From positions 21,705,647-21,769,646 of the forward strand of contig NC_089762.1 in NCBI RefSeq assembly GCF_040412425.1: DNA of 64,000 nucleotides. Reading direction: 5' to 3'. Position 1 is the stretch's first letter. Each line of letters starts with the position of its first letter. Of the stretch, positions 1-9,211 are shown piece after piece. This DNA is from Macrobrachium rosenbergii (taxonomy: Eukaryota; Arthropoda; Malacostraca; Decapoda; Palaemonidae). The notes under the pieces are model-generated. The model was given only the letters and a program-made list of their open reading frames with translations, was not told the DNA's origin and made no database searches. A program made the translations under genes and the position numbers.

Positions 1-90
1 TTACTTTCAGTCCTTTTGATGTCTGACCAATAGAAATCTTATTACATTCTTTGCAAGGAATACTGAATACAATATTGTTTGAATTGGGTG
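1..90 (-). pseudogene. PLE GIY-YIG endonuclease, first part only
   Basis: Read on the minus strand, about positions 85 to 1 encode F-S-I-P-C-K-E-C-N-K-I-S-I-G-Q-T-S-K-G-L. This matches the start of the PLE GIY-YIG domain (V-Y-x-I-P-C-x-x-C-x-x-x-Y-I-G-x-T). The canonical Y-I-G is S-I-G here, a likely decay change. The rest of the domain lies left of the window. Confidence 0.7.
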
Positions 91-159
91 GGCTATTCTT
101 AATTAGTTTATTTCTTAAAATATTATTATATTTAAATACTAAGTTAATATCAATAGTTT

Positions 160-513
160 TTAAAATGGGTACTGCAGGAATGAAATTAGGATGAAATGGT
201 AAACAATATTCTTAAGTTCTTTGTTAACACTGGTTGGATTGTAATATGTCTTTTTTGCTTTATTTTTGCAAAGTTCTAAAAAATATTGAGGGTAACATAA
301 TGAATCTCCTATATTATCAATAATTTTAAACTCCACTTCCAAAAATTCAGGACTACAATTTCTAAGAGCTCTAAGATATATACTGGAAAATATTAACACC
401 TTAATTTGTTTAGCATGGTTAGAGTAAAAATGAATATATGACAAATTATTCGTTGGTTTCCTATATACTTTAAAACAAAAATTGATGTTATTTCTAATAA
501 CTAAGACATCCAA
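160..513 (-). pseudogene. PLE RT thumb / linker fragment
   Basis: Fragment of 117 residues with V-Y-R-K-P-T-N-N-L-S-Y-I-H-F-Y-S-N-H-A followed by a R-A-L block. This is the conserved 'vyRKpT...yih..SnHp...K' region found downstream of YVDD in Penelope proteins. It lies between the RT core and the GIY-YIG start at the window edge. Confidence 0.75.
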
Positions 514-554
514 AAATGGTATATAATTATTTTCTTCGTATTCTATTGTGAATT

Positions 555-950
555 TTATGGAGGTACAAGATTATTAATAGTTTGCAAGAAATCAGGAATA
601 TTTACATTTTCTTTTACAACACAAAAGCAATCATCAACATATCTAACCCAAAACACCTTAGAGAATAGATTTCTTGGAATAAGTCTAGACTCAAAGAACA
701 CCATGTAAATATTAGACAAAAGTGGTGAAAGAGGGTTCCCCATAGTCATACCAAATATTTGCTCATAAAAATTACCATTGAAAGTGAATTTACAATTTCT
801 TATACAAAGGGATATCAAATTAATAATAACATTGGTAGGTAATTCTAGATTTTACAAGTCCAAATGTTGTAATAAATATTGAAGTAAGTCACCAATAGGA
901 ACTTTGGTAAATAAAGATGTCACATCAAAACTGGTTAATTTGTCAGTACT
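555..950 (-). pseudogene. PLE reverse transcriptase catalytic core
   Basis: The region reads, in broken frames, a motif A-like FDVTSLFTKVP, then GMTMGNPLSPLLSNIYM (RT motif B) and RYVDDCF (motif C with the paired catalytic aspartates). The G-x-x-M-G-x-P-L-S-P block is typical of PLE and telomerase-like RTs rather than LINE or LTR RTs. The catalytic aspartates look intact, but a stop before the open segment at 555-818 shows the gene is dead. The reading goes on, after another break, into the fragment at 160-513. Confidence 0.8.
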
Positions 951-1080
951 AGATAATTCAATATAGGAAAGTCTAGCACAGAAATCAAGAGTTTTGTAAA
1001 TGAGAATTTGAAATAGTACCCAGAATAGGTGATAGTAATTTAACTAGATATTTAGAAAGTTTATAAATATCAGAACCAGT

Positions 1081-1308
1081 TCAACTGATAATGGGCTGAA
1101 TATGAAAATCTCTTTTATGGGTTTTAATTAATCCATGCATGTAAGGTAAGGATGGGCCAATCGTTGACACTTTCTCTTTTATTGAACTGAATTCCTTCAG
1201 TATACTTTTTATTTTAGAATTGAAACTTTTTATATAAGCTACTAGGTCTTTCCATAGTTTTTTGTAAGTACTAAAATCAGATACAGAAATAAGATTTCCA
1301 TTTTTCAA
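1081..1308 (-). pseudogene. PLE reverse transcriptase, finger region fragment
   Basis: Fragment of 75 residues ending in a block with P-Y-M-H-G-L-I-K-T-H-K and then Q-P-I-I-S. This is the characteristic Penelope RT 'PYMYGLPKxHK...RPIIS' region that precedes catalytic motif A. The reading continues past a stop toward a motif A-like F-D-V-T-S-L-F-T-K-V-P stretch encoded near 910-945 on the same strand. Confidence 0.7.
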
Positions 1309-1373
1309 GCATAGCTAGTTTTATCCATTATCACAAAACAACTGGATTTGTCAACTTTAGTAATGTGCAAACT

Positions 1374-1745
1374 TTAATCTTTCTTCGTTTCATGAATTGC
1401 ATCTATAAACCTTTTTGGGAAATTCACTATTTTATTAGGTATTTGAAGTAAGCCAAAGAAAATACCTTTAACTAAATTCACTGTGTTTTTCTTTTCAAGT
1501 TTGGATATCTCTGAGATGGTGCTTGTGCACGATATGTCATCACTAATAGAATGTGATAAGCCATAGCCTAAAGCACATTTAAGATTCTGGTCCAGTTCTT
1601 TGTTTGAGAGGTTTATTACAGAATCACCTTTATGTCTGTCATTCCAATCACTTAACTCAATAAGACCTTTTAATTTATGATCCAGGTGGTGAACTAGTTT
1701 GTTTAGCTTGAATCTAAGGATATTATAAATTTTGTTCAGTAGCAC
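1374..1745 (-). pseudogene. PLE polyprotein, N-terminal fragment
   Basis: Fragment of 123 residues. It holds the motif VINLSNKELDQNLKCALGYG (about residues 43-62), which matches the N-terminal 'NLS...L' block that precedes the RT in Penelope-type proteins. A start upstream is likely lost to frameshift, because protein-like sequence continues to about 1.9 kb in other frames. The next fragment (1081-1308) follows after a short broken stretch, which fits one original reading frame that has since decayed. Confidence 0.6.
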
Positions 1746-1900
1746 TGTTATCCAATCGGAGGAATCCTATTAATGGAATTAAATCTATCCGTTCTCAATT
1801 TCTTGAAAATATTGAATTCGAGCCTTCTTGTCTTTTCTATGTGTTTCTTGAGAGAGATTAAACACAATTCATTGAAAGGAGATTCACTGTACACTCATAA

Positions 1901-2270
1901 GCATCTAGGTAATAATGACTTTGGGATCACGTCTTTGTAAACATTTTTGAAGGAATTTTCATTGAAGCTGAAAACCGTGTGCTTTCACATTGGAAGTTGA
2001 AAAGAATATCTGCCAGACAAGGGAACAGGAGTAGAAAATTTCTCATGGCATCCATATCCAATGCAGCAAGAAGGAACACATGCTTGAGTATATATAAAAA
2101 AAAAAATCCAGGTCAAAAAGTGAGTGAAAACTGGGACTTTGAACAAGTTCTTTCGTAGTTTATCCTACATTTTCAAGTTCACACTGAATACAAATGAAGT
2201 TGACAGTGCTTTATGTACAAAAACATGAGGGGGCGGGGTTACAGTTTGTCAATCTGGGCAGCATGTCAGG
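1901..2270. other. No recognisable gene; flank of PLE
   Basis: AT-rich sequence between the PLE and the 2271 hairpin. It holds an A-run at about 2095-2105 but no open frame or recognisable motif. It could be PLE 5' sequence. Confidence 0.4.
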
Positions 2271-2394
2271 GTGGAGATTAACATTCCTGGTGGATGTAGC
2301 TTCAATAAACACAGTCTCTAGTAGACTCCTTTTCCTATGATCGTTGACCCTGTAGATTATTGAAGCTACGTCCACCAGGAATGTTAATCTCCAC
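2271..2394. repeat. Inverted repeat (hairpin) with 38-bp arms
   Basis: Arms at 2271-2308 and 2357-2394 are reverse complements with a single mismatch, separated by a 48-bp spacer. The arms start GTGGAGATTAACATTCC on the left and end in its complement on the right. The hairpin abuts a long (TA)n array. It may be the fused ends of a small transposon or PLE terminal repeats, but no target duplication is obvious. Confidence 0.85.
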
Positions 2395-2403
2395 AGTGTA
2401 TGT

Positions 2404-2631
<228 letters not shown>

Positions 2632-2659
2632 ACACAGAGTGCAGTCCCTAGGTTCCAAC

Positions 2660-2853
2660 AGGCTCTGCTTATGATGTTCTAAGCTTACAACGCTCTTCAA
2701 ATATATTCATCATAAATTATTTCCCGGTTTTCCCTGGTTATGACGTCAATTGACAATGTCTCGAAACATCACTGAAAGACTCAATAAAAATGGTTACTGT
2801 ACAAGTTTTCAAGACATGATGGCAAGGTTAAATGGGGTTCTGTTCTCAGCCTA

Positions 2854-2919
<66 letters not shown>

Positions 2920-3202
2920 AGCACAGTGGTAAAAATTTGGAGGCTTTTTTTATGATGTTCTAAGCTTACAACGCTCTTCAAATATATTCATCATAAATTA
3001 TTTCCCGGGTTACAACGCACATCCCTGGTTATGACGTCAATCTGATGGAAGAAATATGTCTCGAAACAGCACAGTGGTAAAAATTTGGAGTTTTTTTTTA
3101 TGAAAGACTCAATAAAAATGCAGGTTACTGTACATAGTTTTCAAGACATCCATATACAGGCAGTCCCAGGTTAACTGCGGGGGTTCTGTTCCCAGCCTAG
3201 TG
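2660..3202. repeat. Two imperfect copies of a 200-260-bp block around (TA)n
   Basis: 2660-2853 and 2941-3202 share TTATGATGTTCTAAGCTTAC, then TATGACGTCAAT, GTCTCGAAAC, GACTCAATAAAAATG and a MITE start ending in CAGCCTAGT. A further piece (ACAGCACAGTGGTAAAAATT) occurs at about 2917 and again at 3064. The first copy lacks several short segments kept in the second. The blocks flank the (TA)n array, so replication slippage or an assembly artefact is possible. Confidence 0.8.
2854..2916. repeat. (TA)n microsatellite
   Basis: About 60 bp of TA dinucleotides between the two duplicated blocks. Confidence 0.97.
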
Positions 3203-3405
3203 CCGATAACCGAAAATCGCTGATAATTATGGTAATAAATGGTGTTTACGATGTCGTAAGCACCAATCAACCACTTATTGGTGGCATTACCTAATTAACA
3301 GTGCCAATTAACTGCTTACTGAAGCTGATAAACCAATTACCAACACCTAAAACCACCTTCCAATGCCGAAAATTGCTAACCACCACTGAAAATCTGGTTA
3401 ACAAA

Positions 3406-3410
<5 letters not shown>
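3157..3410. mobile_element. MITE fragment with CAGGCAGTCCC terminus
   Basis: Starts TA|CAGGCAGTCCCAGGTTAACT and carries degenerate 'gccgataaccgaaaatcg' internal sequence. Both match the complete MITE at 21886-22151. The right terminus is missing and the copy runs into a (TA)n array. A shorter version of its left end is at about 2810-2853. The ends suggest a pogo/Tc1-mariner type family with a TA target. Confidence 0.7.

Positions 3411-3415
<5 letters not shown>

Positions 3416-3455
<40 letters not shown>
3416..3455. repeat. (TA)n microsatellite
   Basis: About 40 bp of TA dinucleotides after a short TG-rich start. Confidence 0.95.
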
Positions 3456-3459
<4 letters not shown>

Positions 3460-3880
3460 AATCCCTCAGTTATCCAGATTGCCATTATCCAGAACTCGAC
3501 ATTATCAAACACACCTGGACCAGGGATCTAGGGCCCCAAAGATATATACTGTATATATAAATTTTTTTTTTAATTTTGAAAAAACCAACTCCGATGGTTG
3601 GCAATACTGTGTGGCCTCAAGAAAACGTTGGTAACATTGCCTACACTTAGACTGACTGAGAACAAGTTTTAGGGGAGTGGAGGAGGCTGTGAGAAGTTTC
3701 CATGGTGGGTGGGGGTTTTGGATGGCTTGGCGCCATCAGAGAGGAGAGGCAGTACGGGTGTGTGGAGGAAGGCTCAGAAAAGGGGTTGTTTTGGAAGTTG
3801 GGTGGAGCTGGGGAGCAGTTTCGATGGCTGTAAGGGGTATGTACATTACAATGTTTCCCCCATAATTGGGGAGTTAGGGA
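3456..3880. other. No recognisable gene
   Basis: Contains GTAATCCCTCAGTTATCC near 3459, which resembles DNA-transposon termini; a related inverted string occurs near 27640. The G-rich part (3660-3840) has overlapping open frames on both strands with no recognisable domain. Confidence 0.5.
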
Positions 3881-4275
3881 CCACAACCACCAGCGTTAAG
3901 TGAAAATCTGCGTTAAGTTGGTATCCCCCCCTAAAAATGCTTATAACTGCCTACTTTAATAGTTCAAACACCAAATATACCCCAAAATAAAATGCTTATA
4001 ACTGCCTATTTCAACAGTTCAAACACCACATATACCTTAGACTATCATCCTAAAACATCTAATATCATTTCAAAGTCATCTCACAACATTACCCTTAAAA
4101 ATATATGGCTTACAGCTATGTGTGAAAACTCCAAGAAGTTCACAACACATACGAATGAGTATGCGCATATGTATGTATATGTTACAATGATTTACTAATT
4201 TTCAAATATTAATATTAATAATGTGAACAGCAAAATATCAATAAATTGTTATTTCACTTACAGAATTCATTTATA
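3881..4275. repeat. Subterminal MITE sequence related to 25806-26548
   Basis: Holds two tandem versions of 'aatgcttataactgcctattt' and 'gttcaaacaccaaatatacc' (3935-4040). The same strings, reverse complemented, lie inside the right end of the MITE at 25806-26548. No matched terminus pair was found, so it is called a fragment. Confidence 0.55.
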
Positions 4276-4375
4276 GTGAACCCCCGTATTCGCGGGGTTT
4301 GTGTTCCAGACTCTCCCGCGAATAGCTCAAATCCGTGAATTCTTACAACGGCCCTCTAAAAACGCTTATACTTGT

Positions 4376-5147
4376 CTACCATGAAGGGTCAAACACCAAA
4401 GTATGCCTAAAAATACCAGCCTACATCAAATATACATTAAACTATTACCTTATTACTGTTTTAATCTTTGAAATGATACTATTAATATAATTTCCAAGCC
4501 ATCTTAAACATTTTATCATTACATTTATACGTACGTACTGTATGGCTTACAGCTGTAGGTGAAAATAATCCAGTCCCCCTTACGTATTCAGCCACACACA
4601 CATTTTCTTTCATACAGTTATAAGGCGTCCCGTTTTCTTTTCGGGGGGAACCATTGGTATCTACGTATATAGCATGTAATTCACAAAAAGAGATTGAGAC
4701 AAAAAATAAGAAAAACGTATGCAAATTTTAAAAAATTTAATACTATGTATATTTGTACCTGTCTACCATGAAAGGTCAAACACCAAAGTACTGTACAGTA
4801 TGCCTAAAAATACCAGCCTACATCAAATATACATTAAACTATTACCTTATTATTGTATTAATCTTTGAAATGATACTATTAATATAATTTCCAAGCCATC
4901 TTAAACATTTTATCATTACATTTATACGTACGTACTGTATGGCTTACAGCTGTAGGTGAAAATAATCCAGTCATCCCTACGTATTCAGCCACGCACATTT
5001 TCTTTCATACAGTTACAAGCCGTCCCATTTTCTTTTCGGGGGGAACATTGGTATTTACGTATACTGTACGTAATTCACAAAAAGAGAGAGACAAAAAATA
5101 AAAAAAATTTATGCAATTTTAAAAAATGTAATACTACTTATATATTA
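4376..5147. repeat. Tandem duplication, about 388-bp unit, inside Tigger 3' end
   Basis: Two near-identical copies start CTACCATGAAGGGTCAAACA at 4376 and CTACCATGAAAGGTCAAACA at 4763. Each runs through 'cgtacgtactgtatggctta' to an AT-rich end near 4752 and 5147. The copies are very similar, so the duplication is younger than the transposon. Confidence 0.85.
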
Positions 5148-5276
5148 AGATTACTACATACGTAAATCATACGGGTACTCACCAGCGATGAATGTGATTA
5201 AAGATGATGATGATGAATTAGCTGTGCAGTGCGATGAATGACGATGAAGATATGACTGCACAGCAAAGCAGAGGAG

Positions 5277-5985
5277 TTACAACTCATCTGAGGGTGCCTC
5301 TTCACCTTCAAGAGGTGCTTCGGGAGGCACTTCTTCAGTTGATTTGGGAGGCACTACTTCAGGCGATTGGGGAGGCACTTCTTCAGGCGATTCGAAAGGC
5401 ACTACTTCAGGCGATTGGGGAGGCACTTCTTCAGGCAATTCGAGAGGCACTACTTCGGGTGATTTGGGAGGCTTTGGAGGGGCCTTCTTCATCCGTTTGA
5501 TGAACATGGTGATAAGCAGCTGCTGTTGCTGCTTTTTCATGGTGGTGAGGGTTTGATTATAGGGTTCCCATGCTGAATCAAGCATGTTTGAAAACTTTAA
5601 GGAGCGTTCCATTAAAGGATCCCATGTTGAAACATACTCCTGCATATCCTTAATCATTCTCTTAATGTGGGACAGACGTTCCAAAGTCAGGCCGCTCTCC
5701 TCTTCCTCCTGCTCCTCCCCTGAACCTGGCATATTTTCTTCCTCAATGGCAGACTTCGTCAGCTCTTCCAAATCCTGGTACGTCAGGGGGTCAGAGTGAG
5801 CATCAATAAAGGTGCCGATTTCATCCTCGGTGATGTCCTCAAGCCTTCCCACCTAGAATCCTCGCCAACTGGACAGCCTCATTAATGGCTGAATGTTGAA
5901 TTTCTTCAGGAGAGAAGCCCTGTAATCATGACTCCGATACAACTTGTTTCCAGCATGCGTTCAGGTCTCCTTCTTCATGTCATTT
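5277..5985 (-). pseudogene. Tigger transposase, C-terminal part with octapeptide repeats
   Basis: The open part (5277-5852, 191 residues) has an acidic segment with E-D-I-T-E-D-E-I and L-T-Y-Q-D-L-E-E-L-T-K, as in Tigger1-type C termini, then a Q-rich stretch. It ends in repeats alternating SPEVVPxE and SPEEVPPQ, about 8 residues (24 bp) each, over 5330-5480. The gap 5853-5985 continues the protein in shifted frames (a C-W-K-Q-V block). The Pro/Glu repeat tail is unusual and may be a coding minisatellite gained in this lineage. Confidence 0.7.
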
Positions 5986-6356
5986 CAGTGATCGGCTGAT
6001 GATGGCCAGACATGGCAATCATGAATTCTGTAATATTCTTTTAGCGTAAATTCACTGTCACTGTCCATTGCATTTACAAGGTGCTGGAGGGAGTTCCCGG
6101 TATAGAGTGCCTTGAAGGCACGGATCACGCCCTGGTCCATAGGCTGGAGGAGAGAGGTGTTGTTGGGAGGGAGGAACTCAAACTGGACTCCCTTGTAAGA
6201 AAGATCGAGAGGGTGGCCACCAGCATTATCCATAATCAGCAACACCTTGAACTCCATGGCCAAATCATTCAGGTATTGCCTAACTTGAGGGATGAAGCTC
6301 TCATGGAACCAGTACTCTGTGAGGACTTCGGTGAGCCAGGCCTTAGGGTTATGCAT
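5985..6356 (-). pseudogene. Tigger transposase, DDE catalytic half (second D)
   Basis: Fragment of 123 residues with L-L-I-M-D-N-A-G-G-H-P (second catalytic Asp block), then F-L-P-P-N-N-T-S-L-L-Q-P-M-D-Q-G-V-I-R-A-F-K. These two blocks are diagnostic of Tigger/jerky/CENP-B type transposases. It joins upstream with the fragment at 6385-6744 through a small gap with a stop. Confidence 0.85.
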
Positions 6357-6384
6357 CTAGAACACAGGAAGCAATGCCTTGTTC

Positions 6385-6744
6385 TTATTCTTGAGGGCCC
6401 TGAGGTTTGCAGCATGGTTTAAGCATGAAACCAGCTGCATTCCCACACACGATGAGGGTAACCCTATCCTCCTGGGCATAGAATCCGGAGGCTTTAGCTT
6501 CGTCCTTCATAAGGTATGTCTGGGAAGGCATCTTCTTCCAGAACAGGCCAGTCTCATCCATATTGAACACCTGTTCTGGATGGTAGCCCTTCTCCTCGAT
6601 GATCTTCTTGAAGGCCTCCGGATATTTCGCTGCTGCTTCAATGTCAGCAGATGCTGATTCCCCATGCAGAGTAACAGACTTTAGCTGGAACCGCTTTTGA
6701 AATCGGTGGAACCACCCTTGCTGGCCTGGAAGCAGCAGGGGCAC
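6385..6744 (-). pseudogene. Tigger transposase, DNA-binding C part and first catalytic Asp
   Basis: Fragment of 119 residues with G-W-F-H-R-F-Q-K-R-F (end of the CENP-B type DNA-binding domain) and V-F-N-M-D-E-T-G-L-F-W-K-K-M-P (first catalytic Asp). These are strongly conserved in Tigger proteins. A stop separates it from the DDE fragment. Confidence 0.85.
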
Positions 6745-6873
6745 TGATGATGGACGTCATAGCGGGGCTCTTCCCCTCTTCTTCTTCTGCTGGTTCATCA
6801 AAACCTAAAATTCCCTGATCGCCTCCTTCAATGCCTTCCTCTGCCTGTACTGCCCGTGCGCCTTCCTTAGCGA

Positions 6874-7240
6874 TTGATAACTGCTGGTAGGATTAATAGC
6901 ACTTTCGCAAATGGCGTTGGAGTCGAGGCGCGTTTTCTTCAGATCCTTTATCCAGACTGCCAGAGCAGATCCATCTTCATGATTGTTTTTATCCGCACTA
7001 TCGCCAACTGTCTTTTCACTACCGGAAGTAAACTCATACTCACAGACTTCCGTATCTCCGCCTCTTTCTTCTTGATATATCTCACCGTGCTCTCATTAAC
7101 GTGAAATAGCCCAATGTGGCTCGCGCATTTGCCCTCCTTTGTATGTCAAAGTTTCTGCTATCCTCGAGTTTCATAACAGTCTTCTTTATTTTAGACTCTT
7201 TGCCAGAAGGCTTTGAAGGAGCAGGGCATCTTTTAGGAGG
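6874..7240 (-). pseudogene. Tigger transposase, N-terminal DNA-binding region
   Basis: The minus strand from 7240 encodes M-P-P-K-R-C-P-A-P-S-K-P-S-G-K, then a frameshifted helix-turn-helix with H-V-N-E-S-T-V-R-Y-I-K-K-K-E-A-E-I-R-K (about 7050-7105). M-P-P-K-R and the S-T-V-R-x-I block are typical of Tigger N termini. The start is placed at the M-P-P-K-R methionine. Confidence 0.75.
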
Positions 7241-7513
7241 CATTTTAGGGCCGAATACCGCTGATGCACAAAGATAAAAAATCAAAACGGACAGACGCAC
7301 GGTTTCACACAGTAAGATGCTGCGAACTATACGCACAATCTGAGGAGGATGCCGTGGAGTGGTCTCCCAGAATTCCGTGTTTGCGAGTTGGTTGTGAATG
7401 TTCAGCCAATCAGCGCCAAGGAAAATGAATGGTGCTTCTGGATTGGCTGCTTTGCAGATGACGGCCAATAGTGTGTCGAGTATCACTGGTCCTGGGTACA
7501 CAGCATCCAGCAT

Positions 7514-8062
7514 CGCGAGTTCTTTATATTTACAGAGAGGTGGCTTGGTGAAACTTTCAGAAAAACAAATATATGGTATTGAAATTTTGCTGTGTTAATG
7601 TTAATATATTACAGTACTGTAATATCTCAAAATTAGTAAATCGTTTTTCAACTTACAAAATGTACTTACAGTAGTCATTAATATATACTTAGTACATACA
7701 TGAAAATGCTACATACCGCAGATGTAAACATACGTACCCTGCAGTATTCCTGTTGTCTTACGTATTTTAGATATGCTCTAGGTACCAGCCGTAGTACTGT
7801 ACTGCACTATGTATCATCCTAAAACACTTTTTGTATGTAATATTTAAAATCATCCTATAACAAACATTTTATAAGAATATGCATTACTGTATCGCAGAAG
7901 ATCAGTGTTAGTATATGTACAAGCAACCAGTAGTACCATGCGTATACCGTAGCGACAAATTATTGGCAAATGACCCAATATAACCCGTTTTATTGCAATC
8001 TCACGTTTGTGTGTTTTGCGTGTACAGTACTATGGCCTAATAATATTTTTTGAAATCATGCA
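7514..8062. other. AT-rich Tigger 5' flank, no gene
   Basis: No open frame or motif. Many TACTGTA-like strings. It ends at the TTAA border of the next element. Confidence 0.5.
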
Positions 8063-8380
8063 TTAACCCTTTAACGCCGAAGCCCTATTTACAAAAACGT
8101 CTCCCGTATGCCGGCGGCGTTCGGTGAGTTAGCGCCGAAGCGGAAAAAGTTTTATTCAAAATCACATGCGCTTAGTTTTTAAGATTAGAAATTAATTTTT
8201 GGCTCATTTTTTTGTCATTGCCTGAAGTTTAGTATACAACCATCAGAAATGAAAAAAATATCATTATCATATATAAATATTGGAATATATGACAGCGAAG
8301 AAAAAACTGGTATATAATTTAACCTTCTCCCTACGTCGCTGTAAGCAAAAGCAGTTAAAGCCCAACAGGTTAATTTTCTG

Positions 8381-8672
8381 GAGTCCAGTCCACGTGTCAG
8401 CCCGGTGAAATTCCATTAGCACGAATTTCTAGGTATAACAATGCTAGATATACCAGAGAAAAGAGCTTTCAGGAAGCTGGGGTTACTACCCCAGTCGACC
8501 CGTCTTTAGAGACGTCAGGGTATAATGAAGAGAGTGAGTGAAATACCACTACCACGAGCCTGCACAAGAAGAACCTCCTCCTTATCAAAACCCCGTAAAG
8601 CGGTGAGCCGTTACAGCTCCACACTCTACACCCATGGGGCAGCGACACCAGCGCCACCATGCTTTATTCCAT
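8381..8672 (+). repeat. Left inverted terminal repeat, DIRS copy 1
   Basis: Starts GAGTCCAGTCC. The sequence GGTATAACAATGCTAGATAT and following bases are the reverse complement of 16040-16330, with scattered mismatches. The inner end is near GACACCAGCGCCA. Confidence 0.85.
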
Positions 8673-9211
8673 TTTCTAACCGTGATTAGTTAAACCTGCT
8701 TTTGTGTCTTTCGTCCTATTTTAGTTTTATTTTTCTTCATCTCTGATGGCTTGAGCACCTTTTCCATCTCTAAGTTAAGTACCATCTTCTTGTGGGGCTT
8801 TGATCTAATGTTGGCTGTTTTGGTCACGTATTTTCATAAATATTGAGATCTTACGTGTGGCCATACGGCGTCCCCTTTTTCAGCCATGGCGTGTGGCCGA
8901 CTCCTTCTGTTCTTTTCGGTCAGGTTTTCTCCCAGTCGCTATATATTTATTTAGATTTTTGCCCTTGACTTCCTTCCTGGTGGTTCCGTGCGATGGCTCT
9001 CCCTCCACTTTGTTTTTTGTTTTGCATAGGAGTTGCCCCATCCTGTACCCCCCCCACCAGGTCGGGTTCCTTTTCATTTAGTCTCATAGGCTATTATGTT
9101 ATTATTAGAAGATTGGTGCTCTTAAATTGAGTTAATGTTTTTTTAGTTTTATTTGTTTTGGTTGTGTGTGGTTGCCTCTGATGAGCCCTATAAATGTTTT
9201 GAATTACTCTC

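Larger units (their letters stand above)
1..1900 (-). mobile_element. Penelope-like retroelement (PLE), decayed, 3' end outside window
   Basis: Several minus-strand frames read in order as a PLE polyprotein: an N-terminal region, an RT core, a thumb/linker and the start of a GIY-YIG endonuclease. PLEs prime reverse transcription at nicked DNA and carry RT fused to GIY-YIG. Frames are broken by stops and small indels, so this copy is dead. The GIY-YIG domain is cut by the window start, so the element extends to the left. The 5' boundary near 1.9 kb is a guess from where protein-like sequence fades. Confidence 0.8.
4278..8062 (-). mobile_element. Tigger/pogo-type DNA transposon, decayed
   Basis: The 3' end (left) begins GAACCCCCGTATTCGCGGGG, a pogo/Tigger-type terminus. 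Minus-strand frames from about 7240 to 5277 give a Tigger transposase in order. Tiggers move by cut and paste through a DDE transposase and duplicate a TA target. The 5' side runs as AT-rich DNA to 8062, where a TTAA element begins; no matching right terminus was found, so the 5' end may be displaced or lost. Confidence 0.7.

Noticed and set aside
3030..3072. Hammerhead ribozyme from CTGATGG and CGAAAC near 3042-3066
   Set aside because: Only a 3-bp stem can form between the boxes, and the A9-equivalent and cleavage arrangement do not fit; the match is too weak.
3677..3886. Overlapping open frames on both strands in a G-rich stretch
   Set aside because: No conserved motif, and open frames in GC-rich low-complexity DNA are expected.
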